A DNA stretch of 64,000 bases from Lasiodiplodia sp. COLG20. Its lineage: Eukaryota > Ascomycota > Dothideomycetes > Botryosphaeriales > Botryosphaeriaceae. How positions within the stretch are numbered: the stretch's first letter is position 1; every line of letters starts with the position of its first letter. Both the position numbers and the translations under genes were made by a program. The stretch lies in contig VNWV01000009.1 in NCBI GenBank assembly GCA_009801085.1, positions 1,354,501 to 1,418,500 on the forward strand. Direction: 5' to 3'. The notes under the pieces are model-generated. The model saw nothing but the letters and a program-made list of their open reading frames with translations, was not told where the DNA came from and ran no database searches. Positions 1 through 11,639 of the stretch are shown here, piece after piece.

Positions 1-1271
1 TTATTGTGAGTGCTAAGAAGTCTTTTTGTTTCAGTGACGAGGGAAGGCTTACATTGCCCATCTGTGGCCGTGTTAGTCATCCTCCCGTTGGTTGGAAATG
101 TTGGAAATTAAGTAGGTCAACTTACCGGGTATTGATTAGGGTGATGTTTCTGGCGTAAACGTTCTCAATAAATTCATACCAATTGAGAAATTGACCGATG
201 CTACCTATAGCCAGTGACTGCCCGTCTTCGAAAATGGTGTCGTAAATATATATCTCCGACGAGTTGGCTTTTATAGCGATACTTTGGCAGACAATTAGCG
301 TGAATCCCCGTGACAGTTTCTGTTCTTACCCGTCGTCACCGTTGACAATGTGCCAACGGTTGAAGGTAATGTTTTTAGCATAAATTGTATCCGCTCCATC
401 CGTGTTTCGGGTGCTGGAGTCATTCTCGCTGGTATTATTGACGTAAATGTCCTGCAAAAGGACGTTTTCCGAGTTCTTGACCGTCATCGTCCTTAAGGAT
501 TCCCCGAATCAGCAATCACATCCCTCGCGCACAGCAGAGTAATTTGCAGATCTACATGAGAGGTAAATCAATGCACAACTTACCACATCTGACTCTGCAC
601 GAACCGCAACCCCTCAAACACCGAGTCGTACGTCTCCCAAATCGTGAGTTGGTGCGGTCTGTGCGGATAGTTTGACACTGAGCCTGCAAAATCGTACCAC
701 ACTTGACCATTGCCGTCAAACGTGCCGTACCCGAAGCCTTGGAACCGCACACCGCGTCCGCCGAAGATCCACGCCGTAGTGTGATTCTGATAACCCATGG
801 GCAAGGAGTTGTTCAGCCAGTAATCCACATCCGTGGACCACTGTGAGATCCTGCCAGTCAGTAAGTGCATCCTGAGCAATTTTCTCCCATCGGAGATCAG
901 AGCAAAGAGGTAGAAGAAGTAAAAAAGGTGGCTTGAAGGGCGAAGAGCAAACTCACCAGGAGCGTTCCGTGAAGCTCGATATCGACATCCTCCAGCTCGG
1001 ACGTGTTGAGCACAGAGTTGACGTAGTACGTCTCGTTCAGGAAGACGACTTTGCCGCCGTGTCCGCACTCATCAAAGGCTGCGCGGATGGCGACAGCGTC
1101 ATCGGTAGCGTTACTGCCGCCCGGCTCCACCGTGCATTCCTTGCGATCATTCCTTATGGCCAGTGAGCCCACGCTGCTCTTGTCGGCGGCGAGGTTGTTG
1201 CCGAGGACGAGTAGCGCGAATAAGAAGACGGAAGCGCGCGAAACGAAAGCGAGGAAACGATTTGCGAACAT
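1..1271 (-). CDS. Exo-polygalacturonase-like GH28 pectinase, 5' part
   Basis: Secreted pectin-degrading enzyme of glycoside hydrolase family 28, expected to hydrolyse alpha-1,4-galacturonosyl bonds outside the cell. The start at 1271 opens a hydrophobic signal peptide (MFANRFLAFVSRASVFLFAL). Exons read on the minus strand: 1271-957, 840-584, 491-330, 281-126, then probably a 9-nt exon 61-53 before the gene leaves the window. Each junction has GT/AG ends and keeps frame. Family marks seen: GTLLWSTDVDYWLNNS across intron 1, the catalytic NTDGADT segment in exon 3, and NGDDG spanning intron 3, which supplies the second catalytic Asp pair. NTDG and GDD together are diagnostic of GH28; exo- rather than endo-activity is inferred from resemblance to fungal PgaX-type sequences. 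The catalytic His/Arg/Lys region lies beyond the left edge, so completeness cannot be judged. Confidence 0.85.
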
Positions 1272-2126
1272 GACTTGTCTGTTGTGAAAGCTAGTTGGAA
1301 CTTGATCTGTAGGGTAACCCATCGGCAGTGCGAAAGAATTAATATAATCAGAGCCTCTTCATCTACGGCAAGGTATACTCCTCTATGCATACATGGACGT
1401 CACAGTTCGCTCTCCGCAAAAAGCTTGCCGTGCGTACTAGAACGAAGTCGCCATGTTCCACCCGAGCGCCATTTTTTCCTGGATTCCGTAAGAGCGCGAC
1501 GCTTCCCCGCAAACACTCCAGGTACGATGATCACCCGAGCCAACCACCAGGGGAAGGGCGGGGTACGGTCCACCAATCAATGGATGAGGGGCATCTGGTA
1601 CAACGGAGGTATGGAGACCGAGAGGGTAGCGGCGAAATGGAATAACGATCGATTGAATGCGTGTAACAACGTGTCAATAGATCACGCAAGACCTCGGTGG
1701 TTGCTTCTCCAAAGCCCACGAAGTATGCAAGACTCGGACGCACGGAAGGGATTCAGGGCCACGGAGAAAGCAGGGCAAAGTATGCAAATGAACATCAAGC
1801 CGCAGATCGACATTCACGAATACACTTAAGACACAAGCATTACATCATATCAAGGAAAGAAGGACGATACATTCACTTCTTATTTCTCCTGTTGTTCGGG
1901 TTTCGTTCAATGTTCCCCGAGTAGCAACGTATAGACGACGACCCATCCAACTAGGGCCTCTAAATATAGACAACAAGACGGAAACTTATTAACAGAAAGG
2001 AAACGCAGCGGGGTATCCACACCTTAAAACGCCTAAAATAAACAATAACGCCGATATGCTGTACATCCGTGAAAGCACCAAGTGCTTATTCGACATAACG
2101 TGGCATGAGTGTGTTGTTGTGGAGAT
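1272..2126. other. Intergenic: pectinase promoter and ferric reductase 3' side
   Basis: This stretch lies upstream of the minus-strand pectinase start and downstream of the ferric reductase stop. Short open frames here lack family features and intron logic. I see no clear TATA box or repeat. It should hold the pectinase promoter and the reductase 3' UTR. Confidence 0.5.
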
Positions 2127-4662
2127 TCAGATGGCGTAATTTTCCGCATGCAAGAAAATCTCGTCCTTGTCTGGATCACTCCATACTTCCTTCTGGAGCT
2201 GTGCCACCGTATGGCTGACATCGATGCGCATACTGGGCGGGCCACACACGAATACACAAGTTCGGCGTCCGAATTCTTTGCTGAACTGGCGCAACATGTA
2301 TGGGATCTCCGGACGGCCGTACTCGGTACTCCAGCCATCCTTCTTCTTAACAGCGGCTGGAAGGAAGGCAAAACGCATCAGATTCTTCTGGAACTCGGTC
2401 GGGGTGGATGGGAAACCGAAATCGAAGGCTTGTTGTGCTGCTGGTTGAGCGGCATCCTGATTCAACGCGGGGTTGTTTGCGACGGCCGTGGCGATATCCA
2501 CAGAAAGGTTCCGGGAGCGGCGTTTCTCTGCAAGGGTCTTCCGTTCAGCCGGCTTGTTGACTAAACGTGGGGATGTGGGAGGGGAAAGTTGACCGTCAGG
2601 GGTTACGAGTCCGAGTCCACGGTTGACAGGAACCATATGAGCTTGCGGCAGTGCGGTAATGGCGTCTTCGTTCTCAGAGCGGAGCTCCTTCTCGCGTTCC
2701 GGATCGCCTTGGGCCTCGTCTGCTATTAATGCCGAATGTCTCTTGAAAGCTGACACACCTGAGAACCGCTTGTCAGCAATGTCTTGGAAGGCGTCGTTGA
2801 CTTTGTCGTGGAAGAACGTGCTCATTGGTCGTGTTGGCGTTTGCGCGCTGACAAGTTGTCCGGATCTGGCAAGTCGTTTGGCGGCCGTGATGTAAAATTG
2901 GCAGTGGACCGAGTCCGGAGGTGCGAATTCCCTGCATATCCTGAGCTCCTCTTTAAACCACTCCATCGTCTCCGGGCGCTTCAATGCCCAAACTACTTGC
3001 ACGCTCTTGGTAACCGCCTTCCCATCCCTCATTCTCTTGATAAGATCCAGCAGCTGGCTCACGATCGCCGTGATACCACTACCACCAGCAATCAGGACAA
3101 CGTGATCAAACGAATCCAAACGGCGTTCCATGCCTCCGTAGGGTCCATCAATGAAAGCGCGGTATGTGTGCCAGGGTCCTCGCTCAATGGCACTCATAAG
3201 TACCTTGTTCGTGAATCCTCCGAATGGGCGGAAGACCAAAACCATGTCTCTGTAGTCCTCGCCGTAGCTGGAAGGGAAATCCTTGCTGCAGAGAGAAGCA
3301 ATGGTGAAAGGGTGATTCTCAAAGACCGAGATACCGGGCATGCGCAAATAGACGTACTGGCCTGGCCTCCACCTCTTTTGCGTTGGAATCGTTACTTTGA
3401 CGGCGTTTTCCGGCATAATGGTAACGGCTGCTTCATCTCCAATCAGCCAGGACATCTTCCTGGGGCTGGTCCAGTTCAGGTAAAAGAGTCTGTATAGGTA
3501 GGAAGATATCCAGATGGCAAGAGTGGAAAACAGGAAATGCCAAGAGTTGAGATAATTGTTGCAGTGCCAAAACAGCATCCCGAAGAAGACCATAGACACT
3601 GGAACGTGGACAACAACAAAGAGTTCGTACATCAAACTTCTCAGTTGGGGAAGTGAGTGGATACACAAAAAGGCCAGAGGCACAAGCGAAGCAATTCCTG
3701 CAGTGCGTTAGAGCTTTGAAAGACGGAGGAAAGTCTAGGTCATTACCTGTGCCGTACGGGTAGAAGTTCTCGCCCTTCACCAGAGCTTGGTAAAGCGGGA
3801 GTGCTCCATCTTCCCAAACCGGAGTTATGTAGAAAGGGACGGTATGGATGATGCTTAAAATAAGCATCAAATATGCCCCCCAGCGGTGAAGAACGTTTAA
3901 CCGCTCGTGGCCGATTCCAGTCAAGAGGGAAACGAAATTCGCCTTCATGCTCAAGGCTATAATCCAAGGCATCAAGGAAACAGCCAACATGCCAGACCGA
4001 ATTGCCATGGGCGGCGATCCATATTGGATGCTTTCCCAGAAGAGTGGTTGAGGGATGAAGGTGTACAAGATGGTGAAGACAAAGGCAGCTGCCAAGACAC
4101 AGACGACGCCCAGAGACGGAAAGACAATCGGCCTCCAGCCCTTCTTTATATTTATCTGCGGCAATGGATGATAGAAGATAAAGCGGAACAGGGCGATCAG
4201 GTTGTTGAGAGGCGCGAAGGACGAAACTGACGACTGCACCTTGGGAGGCTGGGGCAGCTCTCCTGTTCGTGGAAAAAACTTATTGGTTGACTTGTCAGTA
4301 TACAACACTGACATCTCGTAGTCCGAATCGGGTGATGCGGTGTTCGACGACTTCAATACCTCTTCCTGATGTAACCCGGCGCGGACTCTATCGGTGAAAA
4401 AGTGATAGAAGCGCAGGGATGACGAAATGAACAACAAGATGACGCAGAAATAGACCATGCTCAATGCGTATTTCCCACTGTCGTTCCATGGATCCACCGT
4501 GTTGGCCTCTATCAGGCCCGGAGGACTCGTGCTGTTGTAAGGGATGTTGATACGCTTTGCCAATTCGGAAGCTGATCCTGGGGTGCCGCGGCCCACAAAG
4601 GCCCCTAGCTGCTCAAGGGCAGCGCCAGGGACTCTGCGGACAAAATCCGGTAGAGCAGGCAT
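2127..4662 (-). CDS. Ferric-chelate reductase (FRE family), 828 aa
   Basis: Plasma-membrane flavocytochrome that passes electrons from NADPH through FAD and two hemes to extracellular ferric chelates for high-affinity iron uptake. Two exons, 4662-3747 and 3697-2127, join across a 49-bp intron as YPYGTG/IASLV; the total is 829 codons including stop. There is an early membrane segment near residue 55, then the ferric-reductase membrane domain with paired histidines (HERLNVLHRWGAY...IIHTVPF, then CIHS...VVVHVPVS) fitting two bis-His hemes. HPFT at about residue 434 is the FAD-binding motif, GGSGITAIV at about 500 the NADPH loop, and CGPPSM near the end the terminal NAD-binding motif. A region rich in Ser, Pro and charged residues interrupts the NAD-binding half, as is common in fungal FREs. 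An in-frame ATG at 4701 would add 13 residues; 4662 was preferred without decisive evidence. Close relatives are NADPH oxidases, but the length and C-terminus fit FRE better. Confidence 0.88.
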
Positions 4663-7600
4663 GGTAATAGTGCCTTGGTTCCGGGATGTCCAGGTCCGCA
4701 CGGGGCGCGAAGCTATGCGACGACAGATGACGGCCAGCAGCTCTCACAAGGAGATCTTACTGAGCACATTGGACCGTGGAAGAGACGTTCGCAAAAGTCG
4801 GCATTGGCACAAATATTTGAGGGGAGGGTGCAGCGGAGGGAGCGGTGAGAGCGAGGAGCGGATGGCGTGCGGTGAGTGGAGGGCGTGGTGGTGCAGACAC
4901 GATGTCTTGGAGCCCGGTAAAGTCAGTTCGCAGGGCGCTGGACGGGAATAGACGGAGCGGCAGGTTGCTGTAGTTTGAAGCGGTGGTACAGCATCGGACG
5001 CGCTGCTAAGCTGTCCGTGACTGGGGGCAGAAGGTTTCATTTATGGCCCTTGCGGAAGCGGAGAAGATGCATGCACGCAGCAAGGGTCGAAGGGACCGGC
5101 CGGGATCCACTGCGCGCTGCAAGACCCACGGCAGCTCCGCCCAACCGCGTGCGCTCAACGCTGTTCCACCCGGGCGGGCCAAGGCGTGATGCGAGGCCAG
5201 AGCTGTTCTCTCCGCGATATTGAGCGGCAGCATGCATGCCGGCATTGGCTGCACGCACCGGTGGCGATCGCTCGGCCAGCAGCCGACAAGATGCGCTCCT
5301 GCATCCTTAGCATGCACTTCAAGATACGACGTTGGCGGCACGCAGCGGCGGTGGTCACAAGTGCAGCCGCGGGCCAGATCCGTCGGAATAATCCTCGATG
5401 ACTCGGAGACGGAGCAAATTCTCTGCCAAGCTGGACCGAGATTCACGCTATTGAAGGCGGACGGCGCAATCAGAGAGCAGAGAACGGGGTGGAGCCAGCA
5501 TTCGACGGGCCGCGTGCTCCTAAAGCGTGGGCGAGCCGGGCGCAGGTGGCGTCGGCAGACTGACGACGACGCGCAGGCCGGGGCCAGGGCGCAGGAATCA
5601 GGACCTGCATTGCCGGCATGGACGTGATGGGGCAGGGCGGGAGGTGGAGAAGTGATGAGCAGCAGGAGATGAGCAGGTGGTGGTTGGCTGGCAGGCACCG
5701 TGTAAGCGCCGACCATCCCCTTGCGGACTAGCGTTCCCGATTGGGAGTTCGCTAAACAACGCCGACAACATGCTTTCGTCTGCTTGGCCCGGCTTCGTCG
5801 CCTGCCAAAAGCCGCGTATTCGCCCAACCTGACCCTGCTCCGTTCACCACCTCTGTAGTATGTGCTTAACATCACATTCTGCTGCATAGTGTCTTCAGCT
5901 CGCCCGCCCATATCGCGACCCTGCACCTCGTATCGCCGTGAATTCGCACCGATACGCCTCAATATGGTCTCGTCGCCGATGCCAAGTCACAAGTGCTTCC
6001 TTCGGTGACGACCCTGGACTCGATCGAGGCCGTCACGGCGGTGTTCTCGCATCGACTGCTCTCTACGGCTACAAAGAATGCTTCATCTTAACATGCTTTT
6101 ACCTACTCAAACTCCTCGGCCAGGCGACAAGGTTTTCCGTGTCAGCAGTTTGTGGCGTTATCGAATCACACGGGAGCCATTTTGCTGAAGATCCATTGAT
6201 CGATCGGATATCCCGCACTTCGGATGCCTTGGCCGCCTCAGCAACAAGGCTGCATTTCATGCGAAGAATAAGGCAAATCCGAATCTCCGACGCGTGGCTC
6301 GTCAAGTTAATTAAAATCCGAACCGAATAAAAGGCCCGCTGATTCCAACTGTCTCCTGAGCCCGACAAGCATCAAGGTTAGTGGCTGTGCGCACTTCATT
6401 CGGAGCGGGAATGGATGACAACTCATGGGAAGCCCCACCGTTGTCTGTGGGGTTGTATCATTTTTCCAACATCCGCTCCCAGCCAATGATTCAGCCGTAA
6501 GTGATTGAGCCTCTACAAGCCAACCGTTGGTGTGCATCTCGGGCTCAGGAAACGTCAACCGCCGCGTAACAGCTTGCTGCTCTTCATTTCCTACACGAAG
6601 AGTTTCGAACCGAAGTAGGGGTAGACATTTGCATTCATTATCTAACTAAGTTTATCTCTCGGCATAGCCCTTTGCGATAGCGAACAAGAAACTTTTGTAT
6701 GGCATCAATTTGTGGCATCTTTTGAAAGAGTCTAGTATTCTTGAGAATTCGAGCACATAACCGAATTTCACTTCTCTTCTCCTGTTAACTCTCCTCCCTC
6801 CAATCATACTTCTCGCCCCCTTGAGAGAGTGGAGACCCGTCCAACAACCTGCAAATATTGCTTTGCGATCAAATTATTTGTCATGCAATAGTAAAGTACT
6901 ACTGACTCGGTCTCGACATGCTCGTTTACTGCGCCACTTTGTTGTAGTATTGACACAGACCCTCCTCAAAAAGGAAAGATAAAGGGAAAATGCCGAATAT
7001 CGAAAGCGGCGTAGTTAAGAGCTAAGACCTCCGCGATTAAAATCTAGCTAGTTCAGACGGCCCGTGCCGCAAAGGCCCTGGAAAGGACGATCCAAATATG
7101 ACAACAACATCTCCCCGGGTTCGATCACCGCCACATCTTCTATTCAGTTGTGATACTGTCCTTTCAGCCAAGCAGCCTATGCCGAGGGACATTGGAAGTC
7201 TCGCGTAGGAAGGCTTCAATGTTTCCGGAAAGCTGCCTGATTTCGTTCAAGCGCGCTATGCCTCAAGCTGAAGTCCCGGTATTCCGTCGGGCGATGTAAT
7301 CAAAACCCAACTCCAGAAGCCATCAACCCACAGTCTAAATTCCCAACGAGAAGACCCGATAGGCCCTTATATTGGCTTCATTACGTATTCACGGACGTAT
7401 CAATCACCACCTACACAGCCACCTGCCCATACCCGCTTCCCCGCCAACTGCACAGACTGATATCACCATCACCTTTGACAACATATCTCTCTGCAAGAAC
7501 AAAAATGGGAACAGAGCAGCTTGTTCAAGCTCCAACAATTGTGTTTCACTTTAATTATTCTGGTCGATTCTGAGGCCAGACGGCGACATGGTGGGCCGAT

Positions 7601-8047
7601 TGGATGAGAATTGAAGGCAGAAAAGAACGTGGAGGAAGAAGGGGTACATAACAGTGACTCTTGTGAAGTATTTTGTATAGGTTGAACAGTCTGGGCCCCG
7701 GTAGCCGCCGTTACCTTTTAGGCGAGGATCCTCGGATACTTTTGCGATGCGGCACAGCAAGACTTTGTTGCACCTAGTTCGACAGAAGACCAACATACCT
7801 GCCCGACATACTCGCAGTTGGTGGAGATTTTACCAGGACACAGAACCAGAAGCGCACGCTAAATTTTGTCCCTCATCATTTTCCTTGAAGCTCGAAATCT
7901 GAAGCCCTCACACGTGTCTGGTTCGCCATCAGCCCGAGGAGAAGTCCGTCTCTGCATCTAATTCGGCAGCATCCCTTTCCCAGTGCATCAAGCATTCACC
8001 AAAAACCGGCTCGATATTTTTCGCGCAAGGCGCCACCGCCACCACCA
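4663..8047. other. Long gene-free interval (3.4 kb)
   Basis: It lies upstream of the ferric reductase and before the next plus-strand gene. The longest open frame (5006-5962, minus, 318 codons) is Arg/Pro/Cys-rich with no domain, signal peptide or convincing splice signals, so I regard it as chance. The right part (about 6560-7000) is more AT-rich. I found no terminal repeats or transposase motifs. Confidence 0.5.
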
Positions 8048-8719
8048 ATGCCATCCCTCAGGAATTCAGAGGCCAGCATCCTCATCGGCCTCCAATACCG
8101 CGGCCACCTCTCCCTGGGCGAGCACCGCGCCCGCCTCGGCTTCGCCGCCTACCACTGGAGCATCATCATCACCCCCACCAACCCCAACACTGGCGCTCGC
8201 TCGAGCCAGCACGAGTTCCACCGCTTCGACGTCACCGACGGCATCGTCCTCGACGACGCCGGCACGGACGTCAATCCCGACCGCGATTGGATCTTCCGGC
8301 GCCAGACCAGTAGCTCTCTCCTCGAGATCACGCGGTACCTGGGCGCCGTGCGGGTGGGGAAGATCTCCGCGGGCAAGATGGTGGAGGGCGAGCAGGAGGA
8401 GTTGATGCGCTTCTTCGAGGCGGTGCCGTTGCCGAGGAAGGATAGCGCGGGGGAGGAGGAGGAGGGGCCGAAGGAGAATTGCGTTACCTGGGTGCGCTCT
8501 GCTTTGAAGGCATTGGATGCTGCGGTGTGGTGCCGGCTCGCTGAGCAGCCGCTGGATTTGGACGCGCTGATGGAGTTTGCGCTGAGGCACGGCGATACGC
8601 GGATTGGGGATCTTGTGACGACGCCGGATGTGGTAGACTATGCGAGAGGAGAGAGTAAGCGAGGGGGTGCGGTTGGGGTGCTGGTTGAGTATGTAAAGAG
8701 GCTCAGAGGTTCTTCATGA
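8048..8719 (+). CDS. Uncharacterised 223-aa fungal protein (possibly DUF6914-like)
   Basis: Single-exon gene with no signal peptide or membrane segment. The N-terminal third carries a beta-rich pattern around YHWSIIITPTNPNTGARS followed by HRFDV. The C-terminal half contains ENCVTWVRSALKALD and an acidic linker (GEEEEGPKE). The combination of an N-terminal YHW...I.P block and a CVTWV...AL block resembles a group of fungal proteins of unknown function (DUF6914 from memory, unverified). GC-rich third codon positions and a long frame in otherwise stop-rich DNA support real coding. The His and Cys residues in the two blocks could suggest a papain-like or NlpC/P60-like fold, but that is speculation. 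I do not know its function. Confidence 0.72.
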   Translation: MPSLRNSEASILIGLQYRGHLSLGEHRARLGFAAYHWSIIITPTNPNTGARSSQHEFHRFDVTDGIVLDDAGTDVNPDRDWIFRRQTSSSLLEITRYLGAVRVGKISAGKMVEGEQEELMRFFEAVPLPRKDSAGEEEEGPKENCVTWVRSALKALDAAVWCRLAEQPLDLDALMEFALRHGDTRIGDLVTTPDVVDYARGESKRGGAVGVLVEYVKRLRGSS

Positions 8720-11639
8720 TTTGATGCCGTCGTGACCCTGCTGATCTGCTAACTAGAAGTGCGAAGGAGGTACACATAGCACTGATCCTCAATGAGAGCA
8801 CACAGTCTGCACTCGAACAAACCGGCCAGTTAGTACTCAAGTGGGCAACCATTGGGAATCTCAGCTGTTATAAGCTTTGTTATTTTTCTTTTCTCATCAT
8901 CCTTGCTGTTTTCTCGTATGTGCATAGAACCGAGAGATTCGCTAAAGCGTGATACAATTTTCCGGGATCGCATGACAAAATTGATTTTGGAAAGCTAAAT
9001 ATAACTCTTCTTAATCATGGGAGTTATATACCGCACAATACGGATAAAATAGCTGTGAGAATGATAGATATGGGAATGTGACTTGTTATTAGGGAACTCT
9101 TTCTAGCGACGTAAGGAGCTCAACTTGCTTTGTCACTCTAGTCTTGGCCGCACTGAAAATTGGATAATTAAAAGGCTATAGGGTTCTTTATTTTCTTTCA
9201 CACAAAAAAAAGTCAGGAAGAAGAGCAATAAAAGGCAGGCTGGGGACAATGATGACTGAGAAGGTATAAGAATAAGGATAAAGCCTTTCAATTCATGAGT
9301 GTAGCTGAGCGACGGGTGAGCGGATAGAATTGAGGCCTTTGTATGATTGGGTAAGTGATCCTACACGATCTTCAGGAGTTGGTGACGGAGGTGGTGAGGT
9401 GTCGTACGCGTAGGATTGAAAGGCTAAAAGGAAGGGCCGAATCGGCTCAGCTCCGCGTTTCTTCAGGCGCGCCGTCTACCAGCCACTGTGGAGTGGCGAG
9501 AGAGCCTCAAAACGCTGATCAGCCCTCCCCAGTATACAGAGGCGGTGAAGGCTCTGGAACAATGGACCCATTTTTCTGATGACCACACGCAGCGCACACA
9601 GCAATGATATTCTAGTCTAGACTTCTGCGCCGAGTTGGCAAGATAAGTCTTGCCGGCCATATTCTGGTTGATTGCTCGAAGCATGTGACGGTGCGCAAGT
9701 ATCCCATCAACGAGCGCACCACCAGGTGCGGCAATAAGCTTACGAAGGTGCGCGTTGATCTTACCAATCGAGCGATGTGCAGGGCAAGTTTATAGGACAA
9801 GCAAAAGGACGAGGAATCCTTCGGCATTGATGAGACACTCTACCGTGGATGAGAGGTGGAGGTGAGGATCGGAATGCGACGAATCGGCTTTAGCCATGGA
9901 CAATCGGAGTCGGAAAGCGGAGTGCAGCAGTGAGAAAATCGCACGAGGCCAGAGATAACGCTTAGGCTCTGAATACGGAAATTCAAAGTGCCCGGTAGTC
10001 CTCCAATCATAGGCCTGAGTGAATTCTTACGCAAGCTTTAGTCAACTGAGCTGGAACTACGCTGACAAGGCGTACCGTGCTTGGAAAACCCCGACTGAGC
10101 TGTTCTCCAGCTCACCGGACCCGGCGATGGTTCCATTTTCTTCTGCGCATCATTTCTGAAACGTCTCGTGCGGTGGGTGTGCTGGTAAAATCGGGCCGGC
10201 AGCTCTGCAAGCATCCAGTCGTACGACGACACACTCTTGGCAAAGCACAAAGAGGAATCACCAAAAGGCTCTCTGCCAGCTGAGAGAACTAGGCAGAAAG
10301 TACGACGACGTTAAGTTAGCGCGCATGATTGACAGACGGTCCGTCCGTGCCGCATGGTTTAGTGTGCACTCGTGCGGTGGTCGGAGCGGTGAAGATCCCG
10401 TAGGCGCCGTGACGCGAGTGCAAGCCTGCGCGGTGTTGAGGGAGGCCGCAAGTTCAGCTGCAATAAAGTGGTCCCCAGGATCTTCCTCGCGTTGAACATC
10501 AATACGATCATGGAGCACCTTAATGATCCTCATGGCGGCATGCCCATGCCGCATCTGGGGTAGGCTAGAGCCCAAAACCGGATGCGAGAAGCCGTTGGCG
10601 CAGGATGAGTGTGTAGCAGCAACGGGATGAAGTCATTGAGCCAGTCGTCGTTGCATCACGACAGAGCCAGCACGCGGCGGATTCTAGCTAGTCGCTGCTG
10701 GCCTCAGCCGCACTGATGCAGCAGAGCCTTGCCTGTGGCGGCGATGATGGGCGTGAGTCAACGGATTGGTGGAGGCCAGGTGGTGAGGCAGCCACGTAGT
10801 GCGGGTTGTCAGGGCAGGCAAGAATCGCCGGGAGATGTGCCCGCTGGGCTGGCGCCAGCTCCAAGCTAGACCAACGCCCGCCGGCCCGAGCGGCAGATGG
10901 TGCGCGCGCGCCATTCCTGTGCTGCGTCAGACAAGATGCGGCGAGGTTGCAAGTGCAGCGCTACGAGACTATACATAAACTGCGGCGAGGGCGCCGCGGG
11001 CGCGTCCAGCGCAGTTCCCCAGGGTCTCTGCTGACAGGGCGCTACGCACAGGCTACGCACAGGCTACCCGCCCACTTTTCCGCCGCTCCAGAGCCGGGAT
11101 TCGTTCCTTCCGCGAACTCCATTCCGCACCTTCCCGCGCCTATCGTTGCGCGATAGTGTGCTCTGGCATATCCCGCATACGTCCCACACCGCAAGAGCCC
11201 CGGTGCGGCGCGGTGCGGTGCGGCGCTTCAATCCCGTCCGAGCTTGCTCCAGCACCACTCCGACCCTTCAAGAAGCCGCTGTCCTGCTCGCATCGCCGGT
11301 CAAAGAAAAGCACACCACTGCTCCACCCGGTGCTGCACAAAGACTCCTTACGCTCTCGGCCTGGACGCCGCAATCCGCGCAAATTCACCCCGGACCTGGA
11401 CCCTCCGCGTGCCTGCGCACTCCCCGTTCCCCCGCGCTCTGCCCTCGTTCCTCTGGCCACTGCGCTGTCCACCTCACCCTGCGTCGTAAAGGCGTTCCTT
11501 GGTCCCTCGCGTTGGCCGCCAATTCGCCCCGAGTGGCTGGGTACGAGCCTGGGCGCGACCTACTTCTGCCGGCTTCCGACTCTCACTTTTTGGCTTTTAT
11601 GCGACCATCCTGATTCTCCCAAATCCCCACGGACACACC
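8720..11639. other. Gene-free interval (2.9 kb)
   Basis: No open frame here has domain character. The left part (8860-9350) is AT-rich with short A runs. The right part (10680-11640) is GC-rich and should contain the promoter and 5' leader of the channel gene starting at 11640. A short GC-rich direct repeat (units of GGTGCGGCGC type) sits near 11200-11225. Confidence 0.45.

Noticed and set aside
5006..5962. 318-codon minus-strand open frame in the interval after the ferric reductase
   Set aside because: The product is rich in Arg, Pro, Cys and Ala without motifs, has no splice or promoter support and overlaps other equally poor frames on the plus strand.
7035..7130. Possible tRNA (A-box-like TAGCTAGTTCAG and B-box-like GGTTCGATCACC)
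   Set aside because: No acceptor, anticodon or T stems pair around these boxes, and the B-box half lacks the matching stem bases.
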